A stretch of DNA of 34,002 nucleotides from Candidatus Rokuibacteriota bacterium (GTDB taxonomy: Bacteria > Methylomirabilota > Methylomirabilia > Rokubacteriales > CSP1-6), in NCBI GenBank assembly GCA_016209635.1, contig JACQWC010000102.1:1-34002 (forward strand), read 5' to 3'. This document shows positions 6,846 to 14,986 of this stretch, in pieces. The first letter of the stretch is position 1, and the number at the start of each line of letters is the position of its first letter. The position numbers and the translations under genes were made by a program. The notes under the pieces were generated by a model that was not told the origin of the DNA, made no database searches, and was given only the letters and a program-made list of their open reading frames with translations.

Positions 6846-8015
6846 ATGCGCGTCCAGTCGGGGCTCGAGGCGCTCCTCCACCGCCGGCTCGCCCTCCTCC
6901 ACGGCCGCCGGCTCGGCCTCCTCGCCCACCAGGCCTCCGTCGACTCCGGATACGCGCACGCCGTTGACCTCCTCCGCGAGGTGCGCGGCGCGCGGCTCGT
7001 CCGGCTCCTCGCCCCCGAGCACGGTCTCTGGGGCGCCGCGCAGGATCATGCGGCGATTCGAACCAGCCGTGATCCGGTGACGGGGCTCAGCGTCGAGAGC
7101 CTCTACGGCCGGCGCCGCGCGCCCACGGGCGCGATCCTCCGCGGGCTCGACGTGCTCGTCGTCGACCTCCAGGATGTCGGCGCGCGCTACTACACCTTCG
7201 TCTGGACCATGGCGCTCGCGATGCGGGCCTGCGGGCGGGCCGGCGTGCCGGTCATCGTTCTCGACCGGCCGAACCCGCTCGACGGCGAGGGGATCGAGGG
7301 CAACATCCCCGACCCGGCCTTCGCGTCCTTCGTGGGCCTCCATCCGCTGCCGGCGCGTCACGGGATGACGATCGGGGAATTGGCCCGCTACCTGAACGTG
7401 GAACACGGGCTCGGGGCGGACCTGACCATGGTGCCCATGCGCGGCTGGCGCCGGGCGATGTCCTGGGAAGACACGGGCCTGCCGTGGGTGGCCCCCTCGC
7501 CCAACATGCCCACGCCCGACACCGCGCGCGTCTACCCCGGGGGCTGTCTCGTCGAGGGATCGAACCTCTCCGAGGGGCGCGGGACCACGAGGCCCTTCGA
7601 GTGGGTCGGCGCGCCCTTCCTCGACGCCGGTCGGTACGCGGCGCACCTCGACGCGCTCGGCCTCCCCGGCGTCCACTTCCGGCCCGCCCGCTTCGTGCCC
7701 ACCTTCCACAAGTGGGCGGGCCGCGCCTGCGGCGGCGTCCAACTCCACGTGACCGACCGCGCGCGCTTCAAGCCGTTCCTCACGGGGCTCGCCCTGCTGG
7801 CCTCCGCCCGCCGCCTCGCCCCGCGCCACTTCGCCTGGGGCCGCCCGCCGTACGAGTTCGAGCGCCGGCGGCTCCCGATCGACATCCTCCTCGGGACGGA
7901 CACGCTGCGCCGGGGGATCGAGCGTGACCGGTCGCTCGCCGAGCTGGAGGGCGGCTGGCAGCGCGACCTCGCCCGGTGGAGGCGAAGACGCGCGCGCTAT
8001 CTTGCGTACGAATGA
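6846..8015 (+). CDS. namZ: DUF1343 family exo-beta-N-acetylmuramidase (NamZ-like)
   Basis: A 389-residue DUF1343 protein, the family (GH171) of Bacillus subtilis NamZ/YbbC, which removes MurNAc from the non-reducing end of peptidoglycan fragments. Family segments are clear: RRLGLLAHQASVD, LLAPEHGLWGAAQD (58-71 region), DVLVVDLQDVGARYYTFVWT, VIVLDRPNPLDG, APSPNMPTPDTARVYPG and EGSNLSEGRGTTRPFE. There is no signal peptide; the chain begins MRVQSGLEALLHRR, so unlike the secreted B. subtilis enzyme it should act in the cytoplasm. The ATG at 6846 is chosen because it lies 7 nt after TACTAT and matches the domain start; longer in-frame extensions are antisense to murQ. It neighbours murQ and nagZ, as in the B. 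subtilis MurNAc operon, which supports the role. Confidence 0.9.
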   Translation: MRVQSGLEALLHRRLALLHGRRLGLLAHQASVDSGYAHAVDLLREVRGARLVRLLAPEHGLWGAAQDHAAIRTSRDPVTGLSVESLYGRRRAPTGAILRGLDVLVVDLQDVGARYYTFVWTMALAMRACGRAGVPVIVLDRPNPLDGEGIEGNIPDPAFASFVGLHPLPARHGMTIGELARYLNVEHGLGADLTMVPMRGWRRAMSWEDTGLPWVAPSPNMPTPDTARVYPGGCLVEGSNLSEGRGTTRPFEWVGAPFLDAGRYAAHLDALGLPGVHFRPARFVPTFHKWAGRACGGVQLHVTDRARFKPFLTGLALLASARRLAPRHFAWGRPPYEFERRRLPIDILLGTDTLRRGIERDRSLAELEGGWQRDLARWRRRRARYLAYE

Positions 8016-8034
8016 GGCTCCGGCCGGACGGGGA

Positions 8035-8379
8035 TCAGTCCGAGAAGAGCCGCGAGAAGAAGCCCTTGACGCTCTGGCCGAACGCGACGGCACCGTCGCG
8101 CACATTGTCCCAGGCGCTCTTCGCTTGGGGCTCGGCCGCCTTGCCCGACTCTTGCAGCTTCTCGCCGGTGAACTTCGCTCCCTCGACGACGGTCTCGCCG
8201 ATGCCCTTCGCCGTTTCCTCGACGCCCTCGAGAATCTTTCCGTCGCCGATCTTCTTGGCGCCGGTCTCCACCTGGCGAGTGGCCGCCTTGACCTTCGAGT
8301 CGTCGGCCGCCGGCACCGGCGCCGGGCAGAGCAGCACAGCCGACAGAGTGAACAGCGCCCCGAATAGTAGGGTTCTCAT
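8035..8379 (-). CDS. Small secreted Lys/Glu-rich helical protein, function unknown
   Basis: A 114-residue protein with a typical signal peptide (MRTLLFGALFTLSAVLLCPAPVPAA, cleavage likely after about residue 25). The mature part is short and helical, rich in Lys, Glu, Gly and Ala, with loose spaced repeats of the type EGVEETAKGIGE and EGAKFTGEKLQE. This is reminiscent of apolipoprotein-like or LEA-like amphipathic helices. It ends in GFFSRLFSD. I do not recognise a family. The ATG at 8379 has AGGAGG 6 nt upstream, and a TACAAT hexamer at 8447-8442 gives a leader of roughly 56 nt. It lies between namZ and nagZ on the opposite strand. Periplasmic location is inferred from the signal sequence. 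Confidence 0.75.
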   Translation of the reverse strand: MRTLLFGALFTLSAVLLCPAPVPAADDSKVKAATRQVETGAKKIGDGKILEGVEETAKGIGETVVEGAKFTGEKLQESGKAAEPQAKSAWDNVRDGAVAFGQSVKGFFSRLFSD

Positions 8380-8441
8380 CGGGACCCTCCTCTGGATCGC
8401 CGTCCCCCTCGCCGCGACCGAGCGGGCGCGATCTGATCCTC

Positions 8442-8447
8442 ATTGTA
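8442..8447 (-). promoter_or_regulatory. -10-like TACAAT for the small secreted protein gene
   Basis: TACAAT on the minus strand, in a GC-rich background, about 62 bp before the ATG at 8379. Unlike most heads in this window it leaves room for a normal leader with the AGGAGG site. No clear -35 box is seen. Confidence 0.4.
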
Positions 8448-8508
8448 CCCGAGCGCGGCAGCCGGCTCGCCCGGCGCGGGGTCCCGGCACCGATCGGAAT
8501 CTCCCGAC

Positions 8509-8514
8509 TACAAT
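8509..8514 (+). promoter_or_regulatory. -10-like TACAAT placed for a leaderless nagZ transcript
   Basis: TACAAT ends 6 nt before the ATG at 8521 (sequence CGACTACAATTCGGACATG). A start site 7 nt downstream would fall on the A of the ATG. There is no Shine-Dalgarno sequence between them. Confidence 0.5.
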
Positions 8515-8520
8515 TCGGAC

Positions 8521-10038
8521 ATGACCGACTTCGAGGACCTGGTCGGCGAGCGGTTCGTGATCGGCCTCGGTGGACCGACTCTCCGCGACGCCGACGTCCG
8601 GCTCTTTCGCGAAACCCGCGCGGGGGGGGTGATCCTCTACCGGCGGAACTTCGCGAGCCCGGAGCAGGTGATCGCGCTCGTCGAGGACCTCGAGGCGGCG
8701 CTCGGCCGCCGGCTCCTCGTCGCGACCGACCACGAGGGGGGCCGCGTGATCATGCTCGGGCGCGGGGTCACGATCTTTCCGGACGGCCTCGCGATGGGGA
8801 CGGCGGGCGACGCGGCGTTCGCGCACCGCCAGGGGCTCCTCGAGGCGCGTGAGCTGAGGCGGCTCGGCGTCGACCTGAACCTGGCGCCCGTCCTCGACGT
8901 GCTCACCGAGCGTTACAGCCCGAACATCGGCATCCGCTCGTACGGCAAGGACCCGACGCTCGTCGCCCGGTACGGCGTCGCGCGCATCCGGGGCATGGCG
9001 AGAGGCGGGCTCTCCGCGTGCGCGAAGCACTTCCCGGGCAAGGGCCACTCGCCCCTCGACGCGCACGTGGGCCTCCCGACGATCGAGTCGACCTGGGAGG
9101 AGATGCGCGCCACGCACCTCGTTCCGTTCCTCGAGGCGATCGGCGCGGGCGTCGAGTGCGTCATGACTTCCCACCCCGTCTATCCGAACCTCGACCCCTC
9201 CGGCGTGCCGGCGACCTTCTCGCGCCGGCTCGTGGAGGAATGTCTGCGAACGGAACTGGGCTTCAGGGGCGTGATCGCCACGGACGATCTTGAGATGGGC
9301 GCCATCGGCGAGGTATGCCCGATCGGCGAGGCCGCCGTGCGCGCCGCCGCGGCCGGCCATGACCTCCTGCTCGTCTGTCACACGGAGACCGCGCAGCGGG
9401 CCGCCGTCGCGGCGCTCGTCGAGGCCTACGGCTCGGGTGCCCTTCCGGCGCCAGGGCTGGAGGCCGCCGCGGAGCGCGTCCGCAAGCTCCGCGAGCGGCG
9501 GGCGGCGCGCCGCGAGGGCGGCCCACCAGGGGCGGAGGTCGACGGGGCACCGCTCGCCAAGGCGATCGCGACGCGCGCGGTGACGCTCGTCGCGCCGGGA
9601 CCGGCGGACTTCCGGCGCCGCCTGAACGGCCGGGTGGCTGTGATCTTCCCTCGCTTCTCGGAGCTCGCCGGGCGGATCACGATCGAGGAGGAACTCCAGG
9701 ACGAGCGCCGGTACGTGACGGAGGCCTTCGCCCCCGCCGGCATCATCCCGGAGAGCATGGTGGTTCCCATCGAGCCCGCTCCCGCCGACATCGCCGCAGC
9801 CGCGACCCTCGCGGCCACGTGCGACGTGACGCTGCTCTTCCTCTGGGACGCCCACCTCCACGCGTCGAACCGGGCGCTCCTCGAGGGCGTCGCGCGGCGG
9901 GCGCAGGCCCTCGCGGTCGTGCTGCTGCGCGACCCCTGGGACGCCGAGTTCCTGCGGCCCGGGATCCTCGGGATCACCGCGTACGGCTTCAGGAAGTGGC
10001 AGCTCGACGCGGTCATCGCCCGGCTCGCCTACCCCTGA
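8521..10038 (+). CDS. nagZ: Beta-N-acetylhexosaminidase, GH3 family (NagZ-like)
   Basis: A 505-residue glycoside hydrolase family 3 protein that removes terminal GlcNAc from muropeptides or chitin-type sugars. The catalytic Asp-His dyad loop KHFPGKGHSPLDAH is at 169-182 (D180, H182). The nucleophile is in ATDDLEMGAI, probably D255. GGVILYRRN and TDHEGGRV are further substrate-pocket motifs. After the barrel (about 1-335) comes a second domain (about 355-505), as in two-domain NagZ of Bacillus and unlike the short E. coli enzyme. No signal peptide is present, so it should be cytoplasmic. It sits with namZ and murQ, which supports peptidoglycan recycling. The last 26 bp overlap the convergent symporter gene. 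Confidence 0.93.
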   Translation: MTDFEDLVGERFVIGLGGPTLRDADVRLFRETRAGGVILYRRNFASPEQVIALVEDLEAALGRRLLVATDHEGGRVIMLGRGVTIFPDGLAMGTAGDAAFAHRQGLLEARELRRLGVDLNLAPVLDVLTERYSPNIGIRSYGKDPTLVARYGVARIRGMARGGLSACAKHFPGKGHSPLDAHVGLPTIESTWEEMRATHLVPFLEAIGAGVECVMTSHPVYPNLDPSGVPATFSRRLVEECLRTELGFRGVIATDDLEMGAIGEVCPIGEAAVRAAAAGHDLLLVCHTETAQRAAVAALVEAYGSGALPAPGLEAAAERVRKLRERRAARREGGPPGAEVDGAPLAKAIATRAVTLVAPGPADFRRRLNGRVAVIFPRFSELAGRITIEEELQDERRYVTEAFAPAGIIPESMVVPIEPAPADIAAAATLAATCDVTLLFLWDAHLHASNRALLEGVARRAQALAVVLLRDPWDAEFLRPGILGITAYGFRKWQLDAVIARLAYP

Positions 10039-11518
10039 AGCGCATCGCCTCTGAGAGCCCGACGGCGAGGAGGATCGTCCCGACCGTCCCCACGATCACG
10101 AGCCACGACCACGCGAAGACCAGCACCCCCGTCTCGGACAGCACGAGCAGGACCAGGTTCACGAGGGCCATCGCGATCATCGCCGCGACGTTCGCCGCGT
10201 CGGCGACCCGCCTCCGGGTCAGGAGGCCCAGCAGGAAGACGCCCAGCAGCGAGCCGAACGTCACGCCGGCGATCTTGAACGCGAGCCAGAGGATCCTGTC
10301 GAAGAACGAGAACCAATAGGCGAGCGCGCCCAGGACGACCCCGAAGACGACCACGCTCGCCCGCGAGACCGCGAGGTAGTGGCGCTCGGAGCGGTCGCGC
10401 GCGAGCAGCGGCCGGTAGATGTCCGTCACGAAGGAGGCGGCGAGCGAGCCCAGCGGCGAATCGATCGAGGCCAGCACGATCGCGCTCAGCATGAGCCCGC
10501 GGAGGACCGCCGGCATGACCTGCTGGACGAAGTGCGGGAGGATCTCGTCCGGCCGCGAGACGGGCAGGTCCGGGTGCTGCGCGTAGAAGGTGTAGAGGGC
10601 GGCGCCCAGGCCGAGGTAGATGGCGAGCGTCAGCAGGGTCCCGAGCGGCGTCAGCGAGAGCGTGCGCTGGCTCTGAGACCGCGTCTCGACGGTGAGGAGC
10701 CGCTGCATGAGGTCGTGATCGGTGCCGAAGGCGGCCATCGAGCCCACGAGGCCGTTGAGGACGGCCACCCAGACGATGTTCGGCTCGGTCAGCACGCGGC
10801 GCCAGAAGTCGGGCGCCCCGGGCGCGGGGCCCCAGTTGATCACGTCGAGACGCCCCGCGCGGCCGGCGACGTCGACGACCGCCGCGAGCCCGCCGTCGAT
10901 CCGCGATAACACGAACCCGAGCGTGACCGCGCCGGCCAGGAGGAACATCAGCGCCTGGAGGACGTTCGTCCACACCACCGCCTTCACGCCGCCCGTTCCG
11001 ATGTAGAGGATCGAGACGACCGTGAAGACGGCGAGCGTCGGGGGAAGCGGCCAGCCCAGGAGGATCGAGACGGCGAGCCCCGCGGCCATGAGCCGCACGC
11101 CCGAGCCCAGGAGCCGCGTCACGAAGAAGAACGCCGACGCCGCCACCTGGCTCAAGTACCCGAAGCGGTGGCCGAGGAACTCGTAGATCGTCGTGACCTC
11201 GTACCGGTAAAAGGCGGGGATGAAGACGAAGGCGACCGCCCACTTGGCCACGCTCGCGCCCACGAAGAACTGCACGTACTCCCAGTTCTCGCTGTAGGCC
11301 GTCGCCGGGACCGAGATGATGGTGACCGCGCTGATCTCCGTGGCGAGGAACGAGAGGCAGGCGGCCCACCACGGCACCCGCCGGCGGGCGAGGAAGAAGT
11401 CGACCGTGTCCCGCTGCTCGCGGGTCAGGCGGAAGCCGATCGCGAGCAGGAGCAGGAGGGACCCGACAAGCACGGCATAGTCGGGCCAGGTGAGCGCGGT
11501 GGAGCGCGCGCCGAGCAC
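10013..11518 (-). CDS. Sodium:solute symporter family (SSS) transporter, candidate amino-sugar importer
   Basis: A 501-residue inner-membrane protein with about 13 hydrophobic segments and the family landmarks FFLARRRVPWWAACLSFLAT, TEISAVTIISVPATAYS, TGGVKAVVWTNVLQALMFL, TDHDLMQRLLTVET and LASIDSPLGSLAASFVTDIY. SSS proteins use the sodium gradient to import sugars, amino acids or acids. The substrate cannot be read directly. A Tannerella MurNAc transporter (MurT) is of this family, and the neighbours are nagZ, murQ, namZ and a sugar kinase, so uptake of MurNAc or a related amino sugar is my inference. The GTG at 11518 is 5 nt after TATGAT (11529-11524). It follows the MlaC-like gene by 20 bp. 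Its 3' end overlaps nagZ by 26 bp. Confidence 0.92.
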   Translation of the reverse strand: MLGARSTALTWPDYAVLVGSLLLLLAIGFRLTREQRDTVDFFLARRRVPWWAACLSFLATEISAVTIISVPATAYSENWEYVQFFVGASVAKWAVAFVFIPAFYRYEVTTIYEFLGHRFGYLSQVAASAFFFVTRLLGSGVRLMAAGLAVSILLGWPLPPTLAVFTVVSILYIGTGGVKAVVWTNVLQALMFLLAGAVTLGFVLSRIDGGLAAVVDVAGRAGRLDVINWGPAPGAPDFWRRVLTEPNIVWVAVLNGLVGSMAAFGTDHDLMQRLLTVETRSQSQRTLSLTPLGTLLTLAIYLGLGAALYTFYAQHPDLPVSRPDEILPHFVQQVMPAVLRGLMLSAIVLASIDSPLGSLAASFVTDIYRPLLARDRSERHYLAVSRASVVVFGVVLGALAYWFSFFDRILWLAFKIAGVTFGSLLGVFLLGLLTRRRVADAANVAAMIAMALVNLVLLVLSETGVLVFAWSWLVIVGTVGTILLAVGLSEAMRFRGRRAGR

Positions 11519-11523
11519 GCCCC

Positions 11524-11529
11524 ATCATA
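11524..11529 (-). promoter_or_regulatory. -10-like TATGAT before the symporter GTG
   Basis: TATGAT on the minus strand ends 5 nt before the GTG at 11518, inside the 20-bp gap after the MlaC-like gene. It would allow a separate, leaderless symporter transcript. Confidence 0.4.
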
Positions 11530-11538
11530 CTCGATCGG

Positions 11539-12162
11539 TCAGTGCCCCTCGTCGCCCCGGCCGACCACCGCCACCTCTCCCCGCTTCTTCCGGAGCCGCT
11601 CGATCAGCTCGGCCCACGACGAGAGCTGGATGATGCGGTTGAACTCGGTCCGGTAAGTCGCCACGAAGCTGATGCCGTTGATCAGCACGTCATACACGCG
11701 CCAGCGCCCGTCCCGGAGGGACAGCCGGTAGTCGAGCGCGATCTCGCCCTTCGGGGCCTGGATCCTCGACCGCACGAGCGCGTGCTGCCCGTCCACGGTC
11801 TCGCCTGGGTAGACGATCCGTTCCCCCGAGTACGCCTCGATCTTCCCGATGTACGAGCGCTCGAGGAAGTCGGTGAACAGCTCGACGAACTCCACCTGCT
11901 CGGCCGGCGACCGCCCCGCCCAGTGACGGGAGAGCGTCCGGCGCGCCACCTCGTCGAAGTCGAACAGATCGAGGGCGACGCGGCGGATCTCCGCGCGGCG
12001 TCGCGCGTCGTGCCGGCGGCCCGCGCGCTCGGACTCCGGACGGGGCATCTCGGCGCCGAGGATCGCGACGACGCGGCTCACCGCTGACTGCACGACCTCT
12101 CGCGGCGGCGTCTCGGCCACGAGCGCCCCCGCCACGAGCCACGCGACGACCAGATGATTCAT
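11539..12162 (-). CDS. MlaC/Ttg2D-like periplasmic phospholipid-binding protein
   Basis: A 207-residue protein with an N-terminal signal sequence (MNHLVVAWLVAGALVA) and the MlaC/Ttg2D (toluene tolerance, HpnM-related) fold. Supporting segments are RRTLSRHWAGRSPAEQVEFVELFTDFLE cut here to its core HWAGRSPAEQVEFVELF, then YIGKIEAYSGERIVYPGE, and the family hallmark DGRWRVYDVLINGISFVATY, followed by FNRII. MlaC carries phospholipid across the periplasm between outer- and inner-membrane Mla complexes. None of the mlaA, B, D, E or F genes is visible here, so it may be an orphan or serve hopanoid or other lipid transport. The ATG at 12162 is used because it begins the signal peptide. It precedes the symporter by 20 bp on the same strand. 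Its presence implies an outer membrane. Confidence 0.85.
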   Translation of the reverse strand: MNHLVVAWLVAGALVAETPPREVVQSAVSRVVAILGAEMPRPESERAGRRHDARRRAEIRRVALDLFDFDEVARRTLSRHWAGRSPAEQVEFVELFTDFLERSYIGKIEAYSGERIVYPGETVDGQHALVRSRIQAPKGEIALDYRLSLRDGRWRVYDVLINGISFVATYRTEFNRIIQLSSWAELIERLRKKRGEVAVVGRGDEGH

Positions 12163-12283
12163 AAACGCCCCGCCCCCCTCGCACCGCAGATTCCGTGCCA
12201 GTGCCGGGCCCGGGCCAAGGGCCTGATTTCCCTCGCCTCGCGGACCCCCGCGACGACGGATAATGGACGGCGGACTGTCAGCC

Positions 12284-13141
12284 ATGTCGCGGATCCGATC
12301 AAGCCAGGCCCCGCTCACCGTCGGCGTCGATGCCGGCGCCACGTGGGTCCGCCTCGACGCCACGCGCGCGGGCCGCGCCGTCGCGCGCCTGAGGGTCCCC
12401 TCGAGCCGCGCCCCCGACCTTCTGCGCTTCCTCGCCGCCGTCTGGCGGCGCCGCGGGTGGACGCGTCGCGACGTCATGGCGCTCGTCGTCGCCTCGCGCG
12501 GGATCTGGACCGCGCGCGAGTGCCGCGCCCGCGCGCGGCGGCTCGCCGCCCTCGCGCGCCACGTCCGCGTCCTGTCCGACGCCCAGGCGGCCCTGCTCGG
12601 CGCGCTCGGCGACCGTCCGGGCCTCCTCGTCCTGTCCGGCACCGGATCGATCGTCGTCGGGCGCGACGCCCGCGGCCGGTGGGCGCGCGCCGGCGGGTTC
12701 GGCCAGCTCCTCGGCGACGAGGGCTCGGCGTTCTGGCTCGGGCGTGAGTGGCTTCGCGCGACCACGCGCGGCGGCGACTTCGCTCCGGCCCGCGCGTTCG
12801 TGCGCGCGCCCGATCCGGTCGCTCGCATCGCGTCCCTCGCGCCGGCGGTGCTCAGCCGAGCGCGCCGGGGCGATCGTCGCGCGCGGGCAATCGTCCGTGA
12901 GGGAGCGGACCACCTCGCGGCCAGCGCCCGCGACGTCGCCCGGCGCCTCGGGCTTCCGGCTCCGGTCGACGTGAGCTGGGCTGGAAGCGTCCTCGCCGAT
13001 CCGTGGTTCCGCTCGGGGGTGCGCCGCGCCTTCCTACGGCGCGGCCTCCGGGTCCGCTGGCAGGTGCCGGCGGTGGAGCCGGTGGTGGCCGCTGCGCGCC
13101 TCGCGACGAGGCTCGGCGACCCGCAGGACGGCCCGGCATGA
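12284..13141 (+). CDS. BadF/BadG/BcrA/BcrD-type ATPase family sugar kinase (GlcNAc/MurNAc kinase-like)
   Basis: A 285-residue ASKHA-fold kinase. The phosphate-1 loop is TVGVDAGATWVRL (12-24). The catalytic Asp segment is LSDAQAALLGA with D99. Phosphate-2 is LVLSGTGSIVVGR with GTGS at 119-122. GGFGQLLGDEGSAFWLG is the sugar-binding signature of N-acetylglucosamine kinases. SWAGSVLADPWF forms the adenosine-side motif. The neighbours murQ, namZ and nagZ make MurNAc, GlcNAc or both the likely substrates (MurK-like), giving the 6-phosphate that MurQ needs; this is inference. ATG 12284 is preferred to ATG 12263 because the latter lies inside a GATAAT hexamer (12259-12264). It overlaps the next gene by 4 nt (ATGA). 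Confidence 0.87.
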   Translation: MSRIRSSQAPLTVGVDAGATWVRLDATRAGRAVARLRVPSSRAPDLLRFLAAVWRRRGWTRRDVMALVVASRGIWTARECRARARRLAALARHVRVLSDAQAALLGALGDRPGLLVLSGTGSIVVGRDARGRWARAGGFGQLLGDEGSAFWLGREWLRATTRGGDFAPARAFVRAPDPVARIASLAPAVLSRARRGDRRARAIVREGADHLAASARDVARRLGLPAPVDVSWAGSVLADPWFRSGVRRAFLRRGLRVRWQVPAVEPVVAAARLATRLGDPQDGPA

Positions 13142-13521
13142 AGCGGCGGCTCGAGATCACGGTGTGCCCGCTCGAGCCCGGGATCGTCGTCCTGCCGGTG
13201 ACGCCGGCCGGCGCCGCCGAGCGGATGAACGCCCGGGCGATCGCCCGGCGCCTCGCGGCCCTCGTCGACAAGCGCCGGCTGGCCCGGCGCGTCAGCATCC
13301 GCGAGGGCTGCGCGGGCGGCTGCGCCTCGGACGGCCCGAACGTGAGCGTGACGATCTACCCCGTGCCCCCGCCCGGCGAGCGGCCGGATCGCGTGGCGAT
13401 CGGCTGGAAGACCTACGTCTACTCCCTCGCCACCCTCGATTGCCTCGCGACCGTCATCGACGAGAACCTCGCGGACGGGACACGCCGGAGGCGGGGCGGA
13501 CGACCATCGCCGCCCCCATAG
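13138..13521 (+). CDS. Small Cys-rich protein with a CxxxC motif, possible metal or Fe-S binding
   Basis: A 127-residue protein translationally coupled to the kinase (ATGA overlap). It has Cys10 (ITVCPLE), Cys58 and Cys62 in REGCAGGCASDGPNVSV, and Cys102. The layout resembles thioredoxin-fold [2Fe-2S] or predicted metal-binding proteins of the DUF1636 type: an early Cys, a helix (ARAIARRLAALVDKRR), then CxxxC followed by GPNVSVTIYP. I cannot assign it firmly. The C-terminus is a low-complexity Arg/Pro tail. No signal peptide is seen, so it should be cytoplasmic. Its coupling to an amino-sugar kinase may be incidental. Confidence 0.7.
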   Translation: MKRRLEITVCPLEPGIVVLPVTPAGAAERMNARAIARRLAALVDKRRLARRVSIREGCAGGCASDGPNVSVTIYPVPPPGERPDRVAIGWKTYVYSLATLDCLATVIDENLADGTRRRRGGRPSPPP

Positions 13522-13527
13522 TCCGTC

Positions 13528-13536
13528 TGCTATTCT
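13528..13536 (+). promoter_or_regulatory. Extended -10 box TGCTATTCT for the adenylate cyclase operon
   Basis: TG, one base, then TATTCT (13531-13536), ending 10 nt before the GTG at 13547. It lies in the 25-bp gap after the Cys-rich protein gene. The transcript would have a leader of only a few nucleotides. Confidence 0.45.
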
Positions 13537-13546
13537 TGGGGTCCCC

Positions 13547-14986
13547 GTGGACGTCAGGCCAGGAATGCTCTTGAGTGGCGGTGGCGAGGGAGGGCGGTTC
13601 CGCCTCCCCCTGAAGCTCAAGCTGAGCCTCCTCATCACCTCGCTCCTGATCCTGACGGTCCTGCTCGTCAGCGCCTTCCTCCTCCGCCAGAGCCAGAAGA
13701 CGCTCACCGCCGAGATGACCAAGCGGGGCCTCACCATCGCGCAGAACCTCGCCGCCAGCGCGAAGAACCCCCTCCTCACCGACGACGAGCTGAGCCTGAA
13801 CTCGCTCGTGAAGGAGATCACCCGGGACGCGGACGTCGCCTACGTGATCATCGTCGACCACAACGCGCGGATCCTCGCGCACTCCGACGCCGGCCTGATC
13901 GGCCGCCCGCTCGAGCGCCCGCCCGGCCTGGTACGGCTCGGCGAGGGGCTCCTCGTCCAGACTTACCGGACGGTGCGGGACGAGGCGATCCTCGACTTCG
14001 CCGTCCCGGTCGTGTTCCGGAGGGTCCCGGTGGGAGCGGTCTACCTCGGATTCAGCCAGCGGTCGATCGAGCAGGCGCTCGCCGACGCGCGGTGGCGGAC
14101 GATCCTCATCAGCGCGCTGATGATCCTGCTCGGGATCGGCGGCGCGCTCGGGCTCGCCACGTTCCTCTCCCGGCCCATTCTCCGCCTCGTGGAGGGGACG
14201 CGGGCCATCGCGATGGGGAACTTCAAGATCTCCCTCCGGGTCCCGTCGCGCGACGAGATCGGCGCCCTGACGGAAGCCTTCAACCAGATGGCCCAGAGCC
14301 TCTGGGAGAAGGAGATGATCAAGCGCGCCTTCACCCGCTACGTCGCGCGCGAGGTCGTCGACGAGATCCTGAAGGACCCCGAGCGTCTCGTGCTCACGGG
14401 GGAGCGCCGGGACGTGACCGTCCTCTTCTGCGACATCCGTGGCTTCACGACCACGGCGGAGCGCCTGAGCCCCGAGGAAGTGGTCTCGCTCCTGAACACC
14501 TTCTACACCCTGATGATCGACACGACCTTCAAGTACGACGGGACGCTCGACAAGTTCCTCGGCGACGGCGTGATGGCCATCTTCGGGGCGCCGATCTTCC
14601 ACGAGGACCACGCCCTCCACGCCCTCCAGACCGCGCTTGCCATGCAGGCCGGCGTGCGCGAGCTGTCGGTCCGGCGGGCGGCGGAGGGCCGGAGCCCCAT
14701 CGCCGTCGGCATCGGCGTCAGCGCGGGCGAGGTTGTCGCGGGCACGGTCGGCACGGAGGAGCGGATGGAGTACACCGTGATCGGCGACAGCGTGAACCTG
14801 GCCTCCCGGCTCGAGTCGAACGCCAAGCCCGGGCAGGTCCTCATCAGCGACCGGACCTACCGGAAGGTCGAGGGCCGCGTCGAGGCGCGCTCGCTCGGGA
14901 TCCTGAAGGTGAAGGGCAAGGAGGAGGAGGTTCTCGTCTGGGAGGTGCTCGGCCTGGCGGAGTCGGGGAACGGCGAGGAGCGGTGA
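13547..14986 (+). CDS. Membrane adenylate cyclase, class III, with periplasmic sensor and HAMP domains
   Basis: A 479-residue protein starting at GTG 13547. Transmembrane segment 1 is at about 24-46 (LSLLITSLLILTVLLVSAFL). A periplasmic single-Cache-like sensor spans about 47-180, and segment 2 is at about 184-205. A HAMP domain (about 205-258, SRPILRLVEGTRAIAMG) follows, then the catalytic domain (about 285-465). Catalytic residues are complete: metal-binding D296 (FCDIRGF) and D340 (LGDGVMAIFG), adenine-specifying K336 and D414 (VIGDSVN), and transition-state N417 and R421. It should make cAMP in the cytoplasm in response to a periplasmic signal. Its stop overlaps the next start (TGATG), coupling it to a NodB deacetylase lipoprotein. 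It contrasts with the degenerate cyclase-like protein at 1213-1923. Confidence 0.94.
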   Translation: MDVRPGMLLSGGGEGGRFRLPLKLKLSLLITSLLILTVLLVSAFLLRQSQKTLTAEMTKRGLTIAQNLAASAKNPLLTDDELSLNSLVKEITRDADVAYVIIVDHNARILAHSDAGLIGRPLERPPGLVRLGEGLLVQTYRTVRDEAILDFAVPVVFRRVPVGAVYLGFSQRSIEQALADARWRTILISALMILLGIGGALGLATFLSRPILRLVEGTRAIAMGNFKISLRVPSRDEIGALTEAFNQMAQSLWEKEMIKRAFTRYVAREVVDEILKDPERLVLTGERRDVTVLFCDIRGFTTTAERLSPEEVVSLLNTFYTLMIDTTFKYDGTLDKFLGDGVMAIFGAPIFHEDHALHALQTALAMQAGVRELSVRRAAEGRSPIAVGIGVSAGEVVAGTVGTEERMEYTVIGDSVNLASRLESNAKPGQVLISDRTYRKVEGRVEARSLGILKVKGKEEEVLVWEVLGLAESGNGEER

